Source of the DNA: Paracoccus onubensis
GTDB lineage: Bacteria > Pseudomonadota > Alphaproteobacteria > Rhodobacterales > Rhodobacteraceae
Assembly: GCF_003591515.1 (NCBI RefSeq)
Contig: NZ_QZCG01000014.1
Coordinates: forward strand, 62,001-126,000
DNA length: 64,000 bases
Reading direction: 5' to 3'
Shown: positions 26,291 to 35,448 of the stretch, in pieces
Layout: every line of letters starts with the position of its first letter
Numbering within the stretch: the first letter of the stretch is position 1
Made by a program: the position numbers and the translations under genes
Notes under the pieces: model-generated
The model's database searches: none
Told to the model about the DNA's origin: nothing
What the model saw: the letters and a program-made list of their open reading frames with translations, nothing else

Positions 26291-28159
26291 ATGAAAAACT
26301 CCGACAACCCCGCCGATCCGTTCAAGAAAGCTCTGACCGAGGCCACCCGCGCCCTCGCGGATGAGCGTGAGTTGAACGTGACCTTCAGTGCCGATCCCGC
26401 AGGGGTTTCGGGCGATACGATGCGGCTGCCTCAGATCAGCCGCCGGATGGGGCGCGACGAGATCCTTCTGGCGCGGGGCGCGGCGGATGCGCTTGCGATG
26501 CGGATGCGTCATCACGACACCGCAACCCATTCGAAATTCGCCCCTGCCGGACCGATGGCCAAGGAACTCTACGAAGCGCTGGAAACCGCCCGTTGCGAGG
26601 CGCTGGGCGCGCGCGACATGCCCGGCGCATTGTCCAATATCGATCACAAGATCGGCGCCGATGCCGAGAAAAAGGGCTATGCGAATATCAAGGCCCCGTC
26701 CGATGCGCCGCTGTCAGTGGCTGCGGGATATATCCTGCGGCAGGCGGCGACGGGGCGTGCCCTGCCCCGGGGCGCGCAAAATGTCGCCGATCTGTGGCGG
26801 CCATTCGTGGAACAGCAGGCGGGCGATACGCTGGCCGATGTGCAGGAGGTTCTGGCCGATCAGGCAGCCTTTGCACGGCTGTCGCGCCGGGTCATCAGCG
26901 ATCTGGGTTATGGCGATCAGCTGGGTGAGGATCCGGACGCGCCCGAAGAAGACGATCCCGACGAAAACGCCGAGCAGGACGAGGAATCCGGCGACAACCA
27001 GTCCCGCGATCAGGACGATGGCGAGGATGCCGAAAGCTCGCCCGAACGCAGTCAGGAACAACAGCAGGACGAACGGCAGGCTCAGGTCAGCATGGACGAC
27101 CAGTCCGAAGAGCAACTGACCGACGAAGCCGAGATGCCCGAGGCAGAAACGCCCCCCGACCTGCCCTCTCCAGTCAGCGAGGCGTCACCCGATTACAAGG
27201 TCTTCACCCAGCAATGGGACGAGGATATCCGCGCCGAGGAACTGGCAGAACCCGCCGAACTGGAACGGCTGCGCGCCTATCTGGACAAGCAGCTTGAACC
27301 CCTGCGCGGCGCGGTTAGCCGGTTGGCGAATAAATTGCAGCGGCGCTTGCAGGCGCAACAGAACCGAAGCTGGGAATTCGACAAGGAAGAGGGCGTTCTG
27401 GATGCCGGGCGTCTGGCCCGCGTCGTCGCCAATCCGACCACACCGCTAAGCTTCAAGGTCGAGAAGGACATGGAGTTCCGCGATACCGTCGTGACCTTGC
27501 TTCTGGACAATTCCGGCTCGATGCGCGGACGCCCGATCTCTATCGCGGCGATCTGTGCGGATGTTCTTGCGCAGACGCTGGAACGCTGCAGCGTCAAGGT
27601 CGAGATCCTGGGCTTCACCACCCGCGCCTGGAAGGGCGGGCAGGCGCGCGAGGCGTGGCTGCAAGCGAACCGCCCTGCCAATCCCGGACGCCTGAACGAC
27701 CTGCGTCACATCATCTACAAGCCTGCCGATGCGCCATGGCGGCGGGTGCGGCCCAATCTTGGGCTGATGATGAAAGAGGGGCTGCTGAAAGAGAATATCG
27801 ATGGCGAGGCGCTTGAATGGGCGCATAAACGGCTGGTCAAGCGCACCGAGGCGCGAAAAATCCTGATGGTGATCTCGGATGGTGCGCCGGTCGACGATTC
27901 CACGCTATCGGTAAATCCGGCGAATTATCTGGAAAAGCATCTGCGCGACGTGATCGCCATGGTCGAGCGCAAGAAACTCGTCGAACTGCTGGCAATCGGC
28001 ATCGGCCATGACGTGACCCGCTATTACGCGCGCGCCGTGACGATCACGGATGCCGAACAGCTTGCGGGCGCAATCACCGAACAGCTTGCCTCCCTGTTCG
28101 ATAGCGATCCGCGCAAACGGGCGCGTGTCATGGGAATTCAGAATATGCGCCGCGCCTGA
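26291..28159 (+). CDS. cobT: Aerobic cobaltochelatase subunit CobT
   Basis: A 622-residue partner of CobS. It has an N-terminal helical domain (residues 1 to about 210), a strongly acidic linker (about residues 215-290, many D/E/Q), and a C-terminal von Willebrand A domain with the MIDAS motif DNSGSMRG at about residue 406 and later SDGAPVDDS. This is the complete CobT layout. The start MKNSDNPADPFKK follows a run without a strong Shine-Dalgarno. The stop codon is inside the terminator hairpin. Confidence 0.95.
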   Translation: MKNSDNPADPFKKALTEATRALADERELNVTFSADPAGVSGDTMRLPQISRRMGRDEILLARGAADALAMRMRHHDTATHSKFAPAGPMAKELYEALETARCEALGARDMPGALSNIDHKIGADAEKKGYANIKAPSDAPLSVAAGYILRQAATGRALPRGAQNVADLWRPFVEQQAGDTLADVQEVLADQAAFARLSRRVISDLGYGDQLGEDPDAPEEDDPDENAEQDEESGDNQSRDQDDGEDAESSPERSQEQQQDERQAQVSMDDQSEEQLTDEAEMPEAETPPDLPSPVSEASPDYKVFTQQWDEDIRAEELAEPAELERLRAYLDKQLEPLRGAVSRLANKLQRRLQAQQNRSWEFDKEEGVLDAGRLARVVANPTTPLSFKVEKDMEFRDTVVTLLLDNSGSMRGRPISIAAICADVLAQTLERCSVKVEILGFTTRAWKGGQAREAWLQANRPANPGRLNDLRHIIYKPADAPWRRVRPNLGLMMKEGLLKENIDGEALEWAHKRLVKRTEARKILMVISDGAPVDDSTLSVNPANYLEKHLRDVIAMVERKKLVELLAIGIGHDVTRYYARAVTITDAEQLAGAITEQLASLFDSDPRKRARVMGIQNMRRA

Positions 28160-28179
28160 TCCGGCGCGGCGCTTCGTTT
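28147..28179. terminator. Terminator overlapping the cobT stop codon
   Basis: Perfect 10-bp arms (GCGCCGCGCC 28147-28156, GGCGCGGCGC 28163-28172) with a 6-nt loop holding the cobT TGA, followed by TTCGTTT. It lies between convergent cobT and the Hint-domain gene. The weak T run makes it more likely to act for cobT than for the opposite strand. Confidence 0.7.
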
Positions 28180-28186
28180 CAAGGGA

Positions 28187-29299
28187 TCAGGCAACCAGCG
28201 GCTTGCTGTTCTCGGCGTGGCGACTGGCCAGTTGCCGGACAAAACGCCCATTCGGCAGCGGACGCGCGGCGGGCCAGGATACGCCCTCGCGCAGCTCGGG
28301 GAACAGCGTGTAAATCTCTTCCAGCGCGGCAGGACCGACGGCCTTCAACGCCTCGGGTCCGGTATAAAGCGATTCACTCCAGGCTCCGTTCGAGAACAGA
28401 ACCTGATGTTCGTCGAACAGGAAATGCACATAGGTAACGGTTTCGATATCATCGGCGATCTCGATCCCGTCGATCGCAAGCAATTGCTTGGCCGCTACCA
28501 GCACCTCATCGGTCTCGAACATGCGCATCGCGATCCGCGACCGGACCAGAATCCGGTGCTGTGGCGACACTAGCAGGTCCGATGCCGGGGTCTGATTGCC
28601 AAGGGTCCCAGCCTTGATCCGAATAGGGCGCAGCTTCGGATTCGCCGCCAGATCTTCCGCCGTCAGATTTCGGGATGACTTCCAGCGAACCCGCTGCAGC
28701 CCGTTATCAAGCGTCAGAACCTCGTCGCCGACGGCAATATCACCGGCCCGGACCGTACCGCCCGCAGTCGAGATCATGACCCCATCGGTGAAACAGGGCA
28801 ATGCATATTCCCCGGTCTGCGCCTCGAATGCGGTCTCGTCGGTGGTGAATTCCTGTCCCGGCGTCACCCCACCATCGGCAACGATGAAGCCGAACTGCCC
28901 ATCGCCCTGGTTGTCGGTCGCTGCGGTCAGCGCCATCCATTGCTCTTCGTCCTGCCGGGCGGAATAGGTGACCTCGGGATGACCGATTCCAGCGGTATAG
29001 CTGTTCCATGTCGCTCCGCCATCGGTCGAATATTCGACGATAACGGGTGAGCTTGGAATCACATCGTTTCCAGTAGTGTCCGGGGTCAGATGGCCTTCGT
29101 CGCCCTGAACGGTCAGCTTCCAGCCGGTGATCTCGTCGAGATTACCGATCGCGCCGGCATCCACCAGCCGGTCGCCCGGATGGTTGTCGTTGATTCGCAA
29201 TGTCTGATCACCCTCGGGATCGAGCACTACCCTCCACGGATCGACTGTATTGAAATCACCAAGCTGACCGTTGCTGAAGAATAACTCGTAAAACGCCAT
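28187..29299 (-). CDS. Hint (Hedgehog/intein)-domain protein
   Basis: A 370-residue protein. The N-terminal 165 residues are an unrecognised beta-rich region with a calcium-like acidic character (LDPEGDQTLRINDNHPGD). A Hint_2 domain starts at Cys169 (LPCFTDGVMISTAGG) and contains the block-F-like SPQHRILV with His248 and a late HFLFDEHQVLF. Hint domains catalyse an N-to-S acyl shift and self-cleavage. In Rhodobacterales such proteins are common and often secreted by type I systems, but the role is unknown. No signal peptide and no transporter neighbour are seen. Confidence 0.82.
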   Translation of the reverse strand: MAFYELFFSNGQLGDFNTVDPWRVVLDPEGDQTLRINDNHPGDRLVDAGAIGNLDEITGWKLTVQGDEGHLTPDTTGNDVIPSSPVIVEYSTDGGATWNSYTAGIGHPEVTYSARQDEEQWMALTAATDNQGDGQFGFIVADGGVTPGQEFTTDETAFEAQTGEYALPCFTDGVMISTAGGTVRAGDIAVGDEVLTLDNGLQRVRWKSSRNLTAEDLAANPKLRPIRIKAGTLGNQTPASDLLVSPQHRILVRSRIAMRMFETDEVLVAAKQLLAIDGIEIADDIETVTYVHFLFDEHQVLFSNGAWSESLYTGPEALKAVGPAALEEIYTLFPELREGVSWPAARPLPNGRFVRQLASRHAENSKPLVA

Positions 29300-29545
29300 A
29301 TCTCAAAAACCTTACTGTTTACACAAAGCGGTCAACAAAACGCCATAAAGCCGATTAATGCCTTTGTGACGATCGATTGGCAAGCACAGAACGATAGGTA
29401 ACATTGCGTATTGATTCCGGAACGCAGCGCACGGCCCTGCGAAACCGGCTAGCGCCAGCGCCTATGCAGATACGAAGCAGAGAATGGAGGTTCAGTTTTA
29501 ATGATATCAGGATTCTACCGGCACAACCTACAGTAGCGCGCGGCC

Positions 29546-30136
29546 CTAGGCACGCCCCGCCGAAGCGGAAAGCAGCGACGGATCGATGCCCTGAACCCGC
29601 AAAGCAGCCGGCCATTTGTCATCATGATCCACGCCGAAGATCAGATCATCGGCGGACTCTCCCAGCAGCCAGCCATTGCGCAGCATTTCATCCTCAAGCT
29701 GCCCCGGCCCCCAGCCGGCATAGCCCAAGGCAAGCACGGCAGGTTCCGGACCCTTGCCATGCGCGAGCTCTTCCAGAATATCTCGGGTCGTCGTCATCGC
29801 CAGCCCGCCCGCAATCCGCATACGGCCATCGGGATCCTCGCCATGTTCGGGCACCTTGTGCAGGACAAAGCCCCTCCCCGGTTCGACCGGGCCGCCGAAG
29901 CGCACCTCTATCCTGCGGGCCGCATCATCACTTTTGATATCCAGTTGCTGCATCAGATCGTCAAAATCGATCTCGGGCAAGGGCCGGTTAAGCACCAGGC
30001 CCATTGCTCCTTCGGCGGAATGTGCGCAGATCAACACGACCGAGCGGTGAAACCGCGCATCGCTCATGCCCGGCATGGCAATAAGAACCTTGCCTGTCAG
30101 GTTTGCCTGCGGATCCTGTTCGGGGCTATTCGTCAT
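29546..30136 (-). CDS. YqgE/AlgH family protein
   Basis: A 196-residue cytoplasmic protein of the UPF0301 (YqgE/AlgH) family, full length. Family stretches are LTGKVLIAMPGMSDARFHRSV near the N-terminus, GLVLNRPL at about residues 46-53 and VRFGGPVEPGRGFVLH. The biochemical role is not established; AlgH was first linked to alginate regulation in Pseudomonas. AAGGAGG precedes the ATG. It is divergent from the DsbD-N-like gene. The 246 bp between its stop and the Hint gene start hold no recognised feature. Confidence 0.92.
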   Translation of the reverse strand: MTNSPEQDPQANLTGKVLIAMPGMSDARFHRSVVLICAHSAEGAMGLVLNRPLPEIDFDDLMQQLDIKSDDAARRIEVRFGGPVEPGRGFVLHKVPEHGEDPDGRMRIAGGLAMTTTRDILEELAHGKGPEPAVLALGYAGWGPGQLEDEMLRNGWLLGESADDLIFGVDHDDKWPAALRVQGIDPSLLSASAGRA

Positions 30137-30239
30137 TTTGCCTCCTTATCCCTTATAAGATCAGCACTCTGTGTCATGGATGCAAGCCCCCGCGTTATTG
30201 TGACTTCATTTGTGCCGCAATCGCCGCTAGTTCAGTCAC

Positions 30240-31025
30240 ATGATCCGATTTTCCCTGCTTTCCCTTTGCCTGATTCTGACCGGCATCACCGCCTCCGCCG
30301 ACGAATTTCCGCCCGGGATCCGTTCTGCACGGCTCTTGCCCGGCTGGACGGATAATGACGGCAACCGCATCTCTGCCTTTGAATTGCAACTTGAACCGGG
30401 CTGGAAGACCTATTGGCGCAAGCCGGGGGATAGCGGGCTGCCGCCCGAATTCGACTGGCAGGAATCCACGAATCTGGCCGCAATCACGCTGCACTGGCCC
30501 GCGCCCGAGGCTATAATCTCGGGCGATGAAACGACGCTTGGCTATCACGATTTGCTGGTGCTGCCCTTCACTGCCCGGCCGAAGGATCCCGCCAGCCCGG
30601 TCGAACTGACCGCCGCTGTCGAATTCGGTGTATGCGAGAAAATCTGCGTGCCTGCCTATCTTGAACTGCAGGCCCCTGCCCCCGGCGAAACGCCCACGCC
30701 CGAAATCACCCATGCGCTCGAGAAAATGCCGCGCCCATCTTCTGTCAGGCCGGTCTGTACAACCCGCAATATCGAGGATGGCACCCAGCTTAGCGTATTG
30801 CTGCCAGTTGCCCGGATCGAACTCGCAGCCATGGAGTTGCAGGAGCGGCCGGATGTCTGGGTATCGTCGGCACAGCTTGAACCAGAGGCCAAGGGCACCC
30901 GCGCGACAGCCGATTTCGTGCCGCCATCCGGCAAACCATTCGATCTTGATCCCTCGCACCTTCTGATTACGGTAATCTCCCCGGACGGCGCCACCGAGAT
31001 TCAAGGTTGCACGCTTCAGGATTAG
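30240..31025 (+). CDS. Secreted DsbD N-terminal-domain-like protein
   Basis: A 261-residue protein with a signal peptide ending about residue 20 (LILTGITASADE). It matches the DsbD alpha-type domain family: LEPGWKTYWRKPGDSGLPPEFDW at about residues 51-73 and FGVCEKICVPA with Cys132 and Cys136. In full DsbD this domain passes electrons to periplasmic partners. Here there are no membrane helices and no thioredoxin domain, so it is a free periplasmic version; its electron donor must be elsewhere. The TAG stop codon belongs to the end of repeat copy C. Confidence 0.85.
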   Translation: MIRFSLLSLCLILTGITASADEFPPGIRSARLLPGWTDNDGNRISAFELQLEPGWKTYWRKPGDSGLPPEFDWQESTNLAAITLHWPAPEAIISGDETTLGYHDLLVLPFTARPKDPASPVELTAAVEFGVCEKICVPAYLELQAPAPGETPTPEITHALEKMPRPSSVRPVCTTRNIEDGTQLSVLLPVARIELAAMELQERPDVWVSSAQLEPEAKGTRATADFVPPSGKPFDLDPSHLLITVISPDGATEIQGCTLQD

Positions 31026-31159
31026 AGCATGTCGCGCCTGCCCGGCTTCACTTCCCCTCCTCCCCTTCTTCTTTGCGGTAAATACCTCGGGGGTCCGGGG
31101 GCAGCGCCCCCGGCCATCGCGGGACGCAAATAACCGGCATTTCCGATTCGGCGTGACCT
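31023..31159. repeat. Dispersed hairpin repeat, copy C (inverted relative to B)
   Basis: In reverse orientation this copy is nearly identical to B: TTTGCGGTAAATACCTC core, GGGGGTCCGGGGGCAGCGCC hairpin, CATCGCGGGACGCAAATAAC, then CCGGCATTTCCGATTCGGCG. The outer end AGAGCATGTCGCGCC (31024-31038) follows the T of the upstream gene's TAG stop. The other end (GGCGTGACCTGTTC) is a degenerate inverted repeat. It occupies the whole gap between convergent DsbD-N-like and dgoA genes. Confidence 0.85.
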
Positions 31160-31172
31160 GTTCCGGGTGGGG

Positions 31173-31805
31173 TCAGGCCGATCCATCCGATGACCACACC
31201 GCAATAAATTTTGCCGCCCGTTCGCCGATCTCTGCCGTGGGCATCCCCGGTTTATACAACGCAGAACCCAGGCCGAACCCATCGGCACCGGCCTGTCGGT
31301 ATGGGGCCATCGTATCGGGATTTATGCCCCCGACCGGCAGCAAACGGGATTCCTGCGGCAGAACCGCCCGCAATGCCTTGACGGCAGCCGGAGGGATCAT
31401 CTCTGCCGGAAACAGCTTCAGAAACGCCGCCCCGGCCGCAATCGCCGAAAACGCCTCGCTCGCCGTTCCCACGCCGGGACCATAGATCAGTCCCCGATCC
31501 GCAGCGGCCACAGCCACATCTGGGTTGAAATTGGGCGCGATGATCAGGCGTCCCCCCGCCTCTTCGACCTGGCTCACCTGCCCGGGCGTCAGAACGGTGC
31601 CCGCACCTATCACAGCCCTGTCGCCACAATATTGGACAAAACGCGAGATGCTCTCGAACGGACGGGGAGAATTCAGCGGAACCTCGATCTGGGTAAAGCC
31701 GGCACCGATCAGGGCTTCGGCCACATCTTCGACCTCTTCCGGCCTGATGCCGCGCAGGATCGCCACCAGCGGGCAACTCGTAAAAGCCTTGTTCCAATCC
31801 ATCAT
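31173..31805 (-). CDS. dgoA: 2-dehydro-3-deoxy-6-phosphogalactonate aldolase
   Basis: A 210-residue class I aldolase of the KDPG/KDPGal family. PLVAILRGIRPEEV opens the barrel, EVPLNSPRPFESI is typical of the galactonate form, and the Schiff-base Lys is in FLKLFPAE. It splits KDPGal into pyruvate and glyceraldehyde-3-phosphate, the last step of D-galactose breakdown here. It overlaps dgoK by 4 bp and is the last gene of the operon, with repeat C as the likely terminator. Confidence 0.93.
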   Translation of the reverse strand: MMDWNKAFTSCPLVAILRGIRPEEVEDVAEALIGAGFTQIEVPLNSPRPFESISRFVQYCGDRAVIGAGTVLTPGQVSQVEEAGGRLIIAPNFNPDVAVAAADRGLIYGPGVGTASEAFSAIAAGAAFLKLFPAEMIPPAAVKALRAVLPQESRLLPVGGINPDTMAPYRQAGADGFGLGSALYKPGMPTAEIGERAAKFIAVWSSDGSA

Positions 31806-32707
31806 TCAACCAATCCTGCCAGTTTCGCGATTTCCCATAGCCCGGCCCGCGCCATGCCGGGCGGCGCCACGACCGCCGTAGCTCCGGCCTGTGCCATGGC
31901 GTGAGCATATCGTTGCGCCAGATCGCCACGACCAATGATCGTCACAGGCTCATCGGGAAGCGGCAGCCGGACCGCCAGTTCATCCCCGATCAGCAGACCC
32001 GAGAGGTAATCGCCGACATCCCCGCCCTCCAGACGCCCCATCAGGGCCAGCGAACGGGCGGAAAACAGCCGCGACATCAGCGAGCCCCGGGACAGGCCAG
32101 CCGCAACTCCGCGCCCGAACGCAGCCGGGTCGGCCGGATCATCCGTGGCCAGTCGCCCAAGGATCGAGTCCTTGTAAAGCAGGGCAAAAATCTCTCCGGT
32201 CATGCAGGTCTGGAAATCGGACAGCACGCCATTCTCGACATGAACCCATTTGTTATGCGTGCCCGGCAGGATGAACAGGCCATCCGCATGCTCTTGCCCG
32301 GCCAGATGACCGAAGATTTCGACCTCTTCGCCGCGCATGACATCCGGCACGCCGTGATCCGGGTTTTTCACGGCACCAGCGGTGAAATGAACTTCGTGCC
32401 CATCCTGCGTGACATGGCGCAGCAGCGAGGCGGCCAGCCCGTTTGCATCAAGCGGCAGTGGCAGATAAGGCGTCTCGACCCAGCCATTGCGACTGGTAAT
32501 CATCCCCGAGGCAATGGCCGGCAGATCCGGCCAGCGCGAAAGCCAAGGGGAAAGCAGCGTCGAGAAGCAATCCTCGAAACCTCCCTCCGCGACCGCCATG
32601 ATGCCCGGCCCCGAGGGAATTTCCTCAATGACTCCGCCATCATCGCCCAGCAGCCACGCCCGGAAAGAGCTGGTGCCCCAGTCGATGGCGATCAATCGGG
32701 CAGTCAT
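31802..32707 (-). CDS. dgoK: 2-dehydro-3-deoxygalactonokinase
   Basis: A 301-residue sugar-acid kinase. The start at 32707 gives the family opening MTARLIAIDWGTSSFRAWLL; longer frames run into galM. ILPGTHNKWVHVENG and TGEIFALL are DgoK landmarks. It phosphorylates 2-dehydro-3-deoxygalactonate with ATP, feeding the aldolase. ATGA overlaps join it to galM upstream and dgoA downstream. Confidence 0.94.
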   Translation of the reverse strand: MTARLIAIDWGTSSFRAWLLGDDGGVIEEIPSGPGIMAVAEGGFEDCFSTLLSPWLSRWPDLPAIASGMITSRNGWVETPYLPLPLDANGLAASLLRHVTQDGHEVHFTAGAVKNPDHGVPDVMRGEEVEIFGHLAGQEHADGLFILPGTHNKWVHVENGVLSDFQTCMTGEIFALLYKDSILGRLATDDPADPAAFGRGVAAGLSRGSLMSRLFSARSLALMGRLEGGDVGDYLSGLLIGDELAVRLPLPDEPVTIIGRGDLAQRYAHAMAQAGATAVVAPPGMARAGLWEIAKLAGLVE

Positions 32708-33684
32708 TGGATGAACCTGTAAATGGTGGTTTCGGAATACCGGTCTTCCGGTCTCAGAATCGCGGGCGGGAAACCAGGCCGGTTCGGCGCGTCGGGCCAA
32801 TGCTGCGTTTCAAGCGCGACTCCGGCCCAAGGCCCATATATGCGCCCCTCGAGTCCCGCAACGCTTTTGATCCCGGCGCCGTCATAAAGCTGCAAGCCGC
32901 AGGCTGTCGTCTCGACCTGCATCCCAAGCCCGCTTTCGCCAACCAGAAGCGCAACCGGGCGAAGCGGCTGCTGCCGGTCGGACAGACAAAAATTATGGTC
33001 GTAGCCCGCGCTGCCGATCCTGCGCAGATCGCGGAAATCAAAAGGCGTTTCCGCGACCGGGGCGATCCTGCCCGTCGGGATAAGCTCGTCATCGGTGGGA
33101 AGATAGGTCTCGGCGTGAATCATCAGCGAATGCTTACGGATATCACCGCCGCCATCAAGGTCGAAATAGCCGTGATGGGCGAAACTGCACGGCGTCGCGG
33201 CATCCGTTTCGGCCGTGATCCCGATAATCAGGGAATCCACGGTCAACCCGATATCGGCTTGCACATGCAGGTTTCCCGGAAATCCCATATGACCATCGGG
33301 CAGATGCAGCCGCAGGCTGACCTTGTCCGGCGCGACCGAGGCGATCCGCCAGTTCTGAAGAGCCGCGCCGTCATGCCCACCATGCAGCGTGTGACGCCCG
33401 ATGAAATTCCGGTCGGTACTGTACTCCTTGCCGTCCAGATGAAATCTGCCGCCCCCGATACGGTTGGCGAAACGCCCCGCGATCGCGCCGAAATAGCGCG
33501 TAGGGCCAAGGTAATCCTCAACGCAGGGAGAGCCGAGGACAAGCGGATGATCCACACCGTCCAGCCGCAAATCCTGCACGATCGCCCCAAGCGTCAGGAC
33601 CCGGGCGCTTAGCCCGCCCGCCTCGATCTCGATGGTTTCTATATCGCGCCCGTCCGGCAGTGTGCAGACAGTCCGGACGCTCAC
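32704..33684 (-). CDS. galM: Aldose 1-epimerase (galactose mutarotase)
   Basis: A 326-residue mutarotase. The catalytic His lies in FAHHGYFDLDG and the catalytic Glu in VALETQHWPDAPN, both standard GalM motifs; GRFANRIGGGRF is another landmark. It interconverts alpha and beta anomers, supplying the beta form used by the dehydrogenase in this operon. It starts with GTG at 33684, overlapping the lactonase stop (GTGA). Confidence 0.93.
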   Translation of the reverse strand: MSVRTVCTLPDGRDIETIEIEAGGLSARVLTLGAIVQDLRLDGVDHPLVLGSPCVEDYLGPTRYFGAIAGRFANRIGGGRFHLDGKEYSTDRNFIGRHTLHGGHDGAALQNWRIASVAPDKVSLRLHLPDGHMGFPGNLHVQADIGLTVDSLIIGITAETDAATPCSFAHHGYFDLDGGGDIRKHSLMIHAETYLPTDDELIPTGRIAPVAETPFDFRDLRRIGSAGYDHNFCLSDRQQPLRPVALLVGESGLGMQVETTACGLQLYDGAGIKSVAGLEGRIYGPWAGVALETQHWPDAPNRPGFPPAILRPEDRYSETTIYRFIQ

Positions 33685-34526
33685 AATATCACTCGTGGTT
33701 CCGGCAGCCCTTTCACGGAGGGCCGGACCAGATAGGTCACGCCCTGCGCGGCGTCGGGATGCTCAATCCCCTCGCGTGCAGTGGTGACAAGCATCTCGTC
33801 CAGCTCCGCGCCGCCGAATGCCGGGCAACTGGAATGCCTGCCGCCGACCCCAAGCCTGTCCTTCTGCCGCCCATCCGGCCCGAAGCGAATGACCGCCCCC
33901 GCGCCCCAGCATGCAACCCAAAGCGCGCCTTCACAGTCGGTGACCGCGCCATCCGGGCTAAGACCAAGCGGGCCGCAATCAAGGAAAAGCCTGCGTTCGT
34001 CCCTGGGCCAACCCTGCGGATCCAGCGGCTGGGTCCAGATTTTCTGCTCTTTCGTGTCGGCGAAATAGGCGGTTTCCCCGGCCGGAGAAAAACAGATCGC
34101 ATTGGGGATCGTGATCCGGTCGACCACGCGGCGGATTTCCCCCCGGTAATACCGGTAAACCGCCCCCGCGCCCGGTTCCGCTCCTTTGCCCATCGTGCCG
34201 AACCAGAAGCCGCCCTGCCGATCCGCGCGCCCGTCATTCGAGCGGGTTTCAGGGCAATCCGCCTCGATCGCGGCGGCCGGCTCCAATTCGCCGCTGGTAA
34301 GATCCAGCAGACCCAGCCCCTGCTCATGCGCGATCAGCAGATGATCGCGATCCACCCAGCCCGCAGCCGAGGCCATCTGCCCGAACCGCCATTCCCGCGC
34401 AAACCCCTGATCTCGTGACAACAATCTGCAGCCGAGAATGTCGAACCAGAAATATTGCCCGCGCTCGGGATGCCATAGCGGTCCCTCGCCCAATTCGCAG
34501 ATGCGCTCATCATGGATTTCTGCCAT
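33681..34526 (-). CDS. SMP-30/gluconolactonase family sugar lactonase
   Basis: A 281-residue six-bladed propeller lactonase. Metal ligands are visible: Glu in CELGEGPLWHPE, Asn/Asp in RSNDGRADRQGGFWFGTM and Asp in GGAELDEMLVTT. In this operon it would hydrolyse D-galactono-lactone, or L-arabinono-lactone, made by the dehydrogenase. The start at 34526 has GGAAG upstream; the longer frame would overlap the dehydrogenase end. Confidence 0.9.
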   Translation of the reverse strand: MAEIHDERICELGEGPLWHPERGQYFWFDILGCRLLSRDQGFAREWRFGQMASAAGWVDRDHLLIAHEQGLGLLDLTSGELEPAAAIEADCPETRSNDGRADRQGGFWFGTMGKGAEPGAGAVYRYYRGEIRRVVDRITIPNAICFSPAGETAYFADTKEQKIWTQPLDPQGWPRDERRLFLDCGPLGLSPDGAVTDCEGALWVACWGAGAVIRFGPDGRQKDRLGVGGRHSSCPAFGGAELDEMLVTTAREGIEHPDAAQGVTYLVRPSVKGLPEPRVIL

Positions 34527-34536
34527 GCGCTTCCTT

Positions 34537-35448
34537 TCAGAACTCGAACGCGTCAACGATATTGCGGCGGCCAAGGGTGAACGCGTCGGCGACCAGCATC
34601 ATCGGCGACAGATCCACATCACTGCGCCGATCCCGCACCAGTTCCGTCATGCAGGCGTAAAGCGCGGGATACTCGCCCATGATATCGCTTTCACCTGCGG
34701 TTTCCTTGCCGTCGATCTCAAGCATATTGCCGCCCATGCGCAGGGCCAGATGGCCGCCGCTTGTCTCGAACTCCATGTCCCATGTCTGCGGACCTTCCTG
34801 CCGGAAGTCGAAATCGGCCTGAATATTCTGGGCAAAATCCAGTCGCGCGGCGATGGGAGCCTGACGGTTCGCGGGAAAATCCATCTCGGCGCCGGTCAGA
34901 TGCAGGGGTGTCGGCAGGATCTCGGTCAGGATGGACAGGGCATTGATGCCCGGATCGAACACGCCCATACCCCCGGCCTCGAATATCCAGTCCTGCCCGG
35001 GATGCCATTTCCGCACATCCTCGCGCCAGATGATACGGCCCCGGTGCAGCTGTTTCCCGGCAAGCCATGCCTTCGCCCCGGCCACGCCGTAAGCCATGCG
35101 GGAATGCCATGTCGCAAACAGGCTGACACCCTGCGCCTGCGCCAATCGCTCAAGCGCATGCACCTCGGACAAAGTTGCACCGGGTGGCTTTTCCAGCATC
35201 AGATGCCGTCCAGCCCGCAGCACCTCTTGCGCCACGGCAAAGCGGGGAACCGGAGGAAGACAAAGGCTGACGGTTTCGATATCCGGGCGCGCGGCCAGCA
35301 TTTCCGAAATCCCGGTGAACGCCTCGATGCCATTAACCCTGCCGCTGCGCGAGACGGTCGCCGTCAGTTCCCAATCGGGGCTGGCGGCGATTGCGGGCAC
35401 ATGCTGATCCACAGCGATCTTGCCGATACCGACCAGAGCGATTTTCAT
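34537..35448 (-). CDS. D-galactose 1-dehydrogenase (Gfo/Idh/MocA family)
   Basis: A 303-residue NAD(P)-dependent dehydrogenase. An N-terminal Rossmann fold begins MKIALVGIGKIAVDQHVPAI, EKPPG holds the conserved Lys, and GVFDPGINALSILTEILP is characteristic of bacterial galactose/arabinose dehydrogenases. It oxidises D-galactose (and likely L-arabinose) to the lactone, the first catabolic step. Its ATG overlaps the dehydratase stop (TGATG). Family is certain; substrate rests on the operon. Confidence 0.88.
   Translation of the reverse strand: MKIALVGIGKIAVDQHVPAIAASPDWELTATVSRSGRVNGIEAFTGISEMLAARPDIETVSLCLPPVPRFAVAQEVLRAGRHLMLEKPPGATLSEVHALERLAQAQGVSLFATWHSRMAYGVAGAKAWLAGKQLHRGRIIWREDVRKWHPGQDWIFEAGGMGVFDPGINALSILTEILPTPLHLTGAEMDFPANRQAPIAARLDFAQNIQADFDFRQEGPQTWDMEFETSGGHLALRMGGNMLEIDGKETAGESDIMGEYPALYACMTELVRDRRSDVDLSPMMLVADAFTLGRRNIVDAFEF

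Noticed and set aside
29300..29545. Small gene between the Hint-domain and YqgE genes
   Set aside because: No frame has both a ribosome site and plausible codon use; nothing supported was seen.
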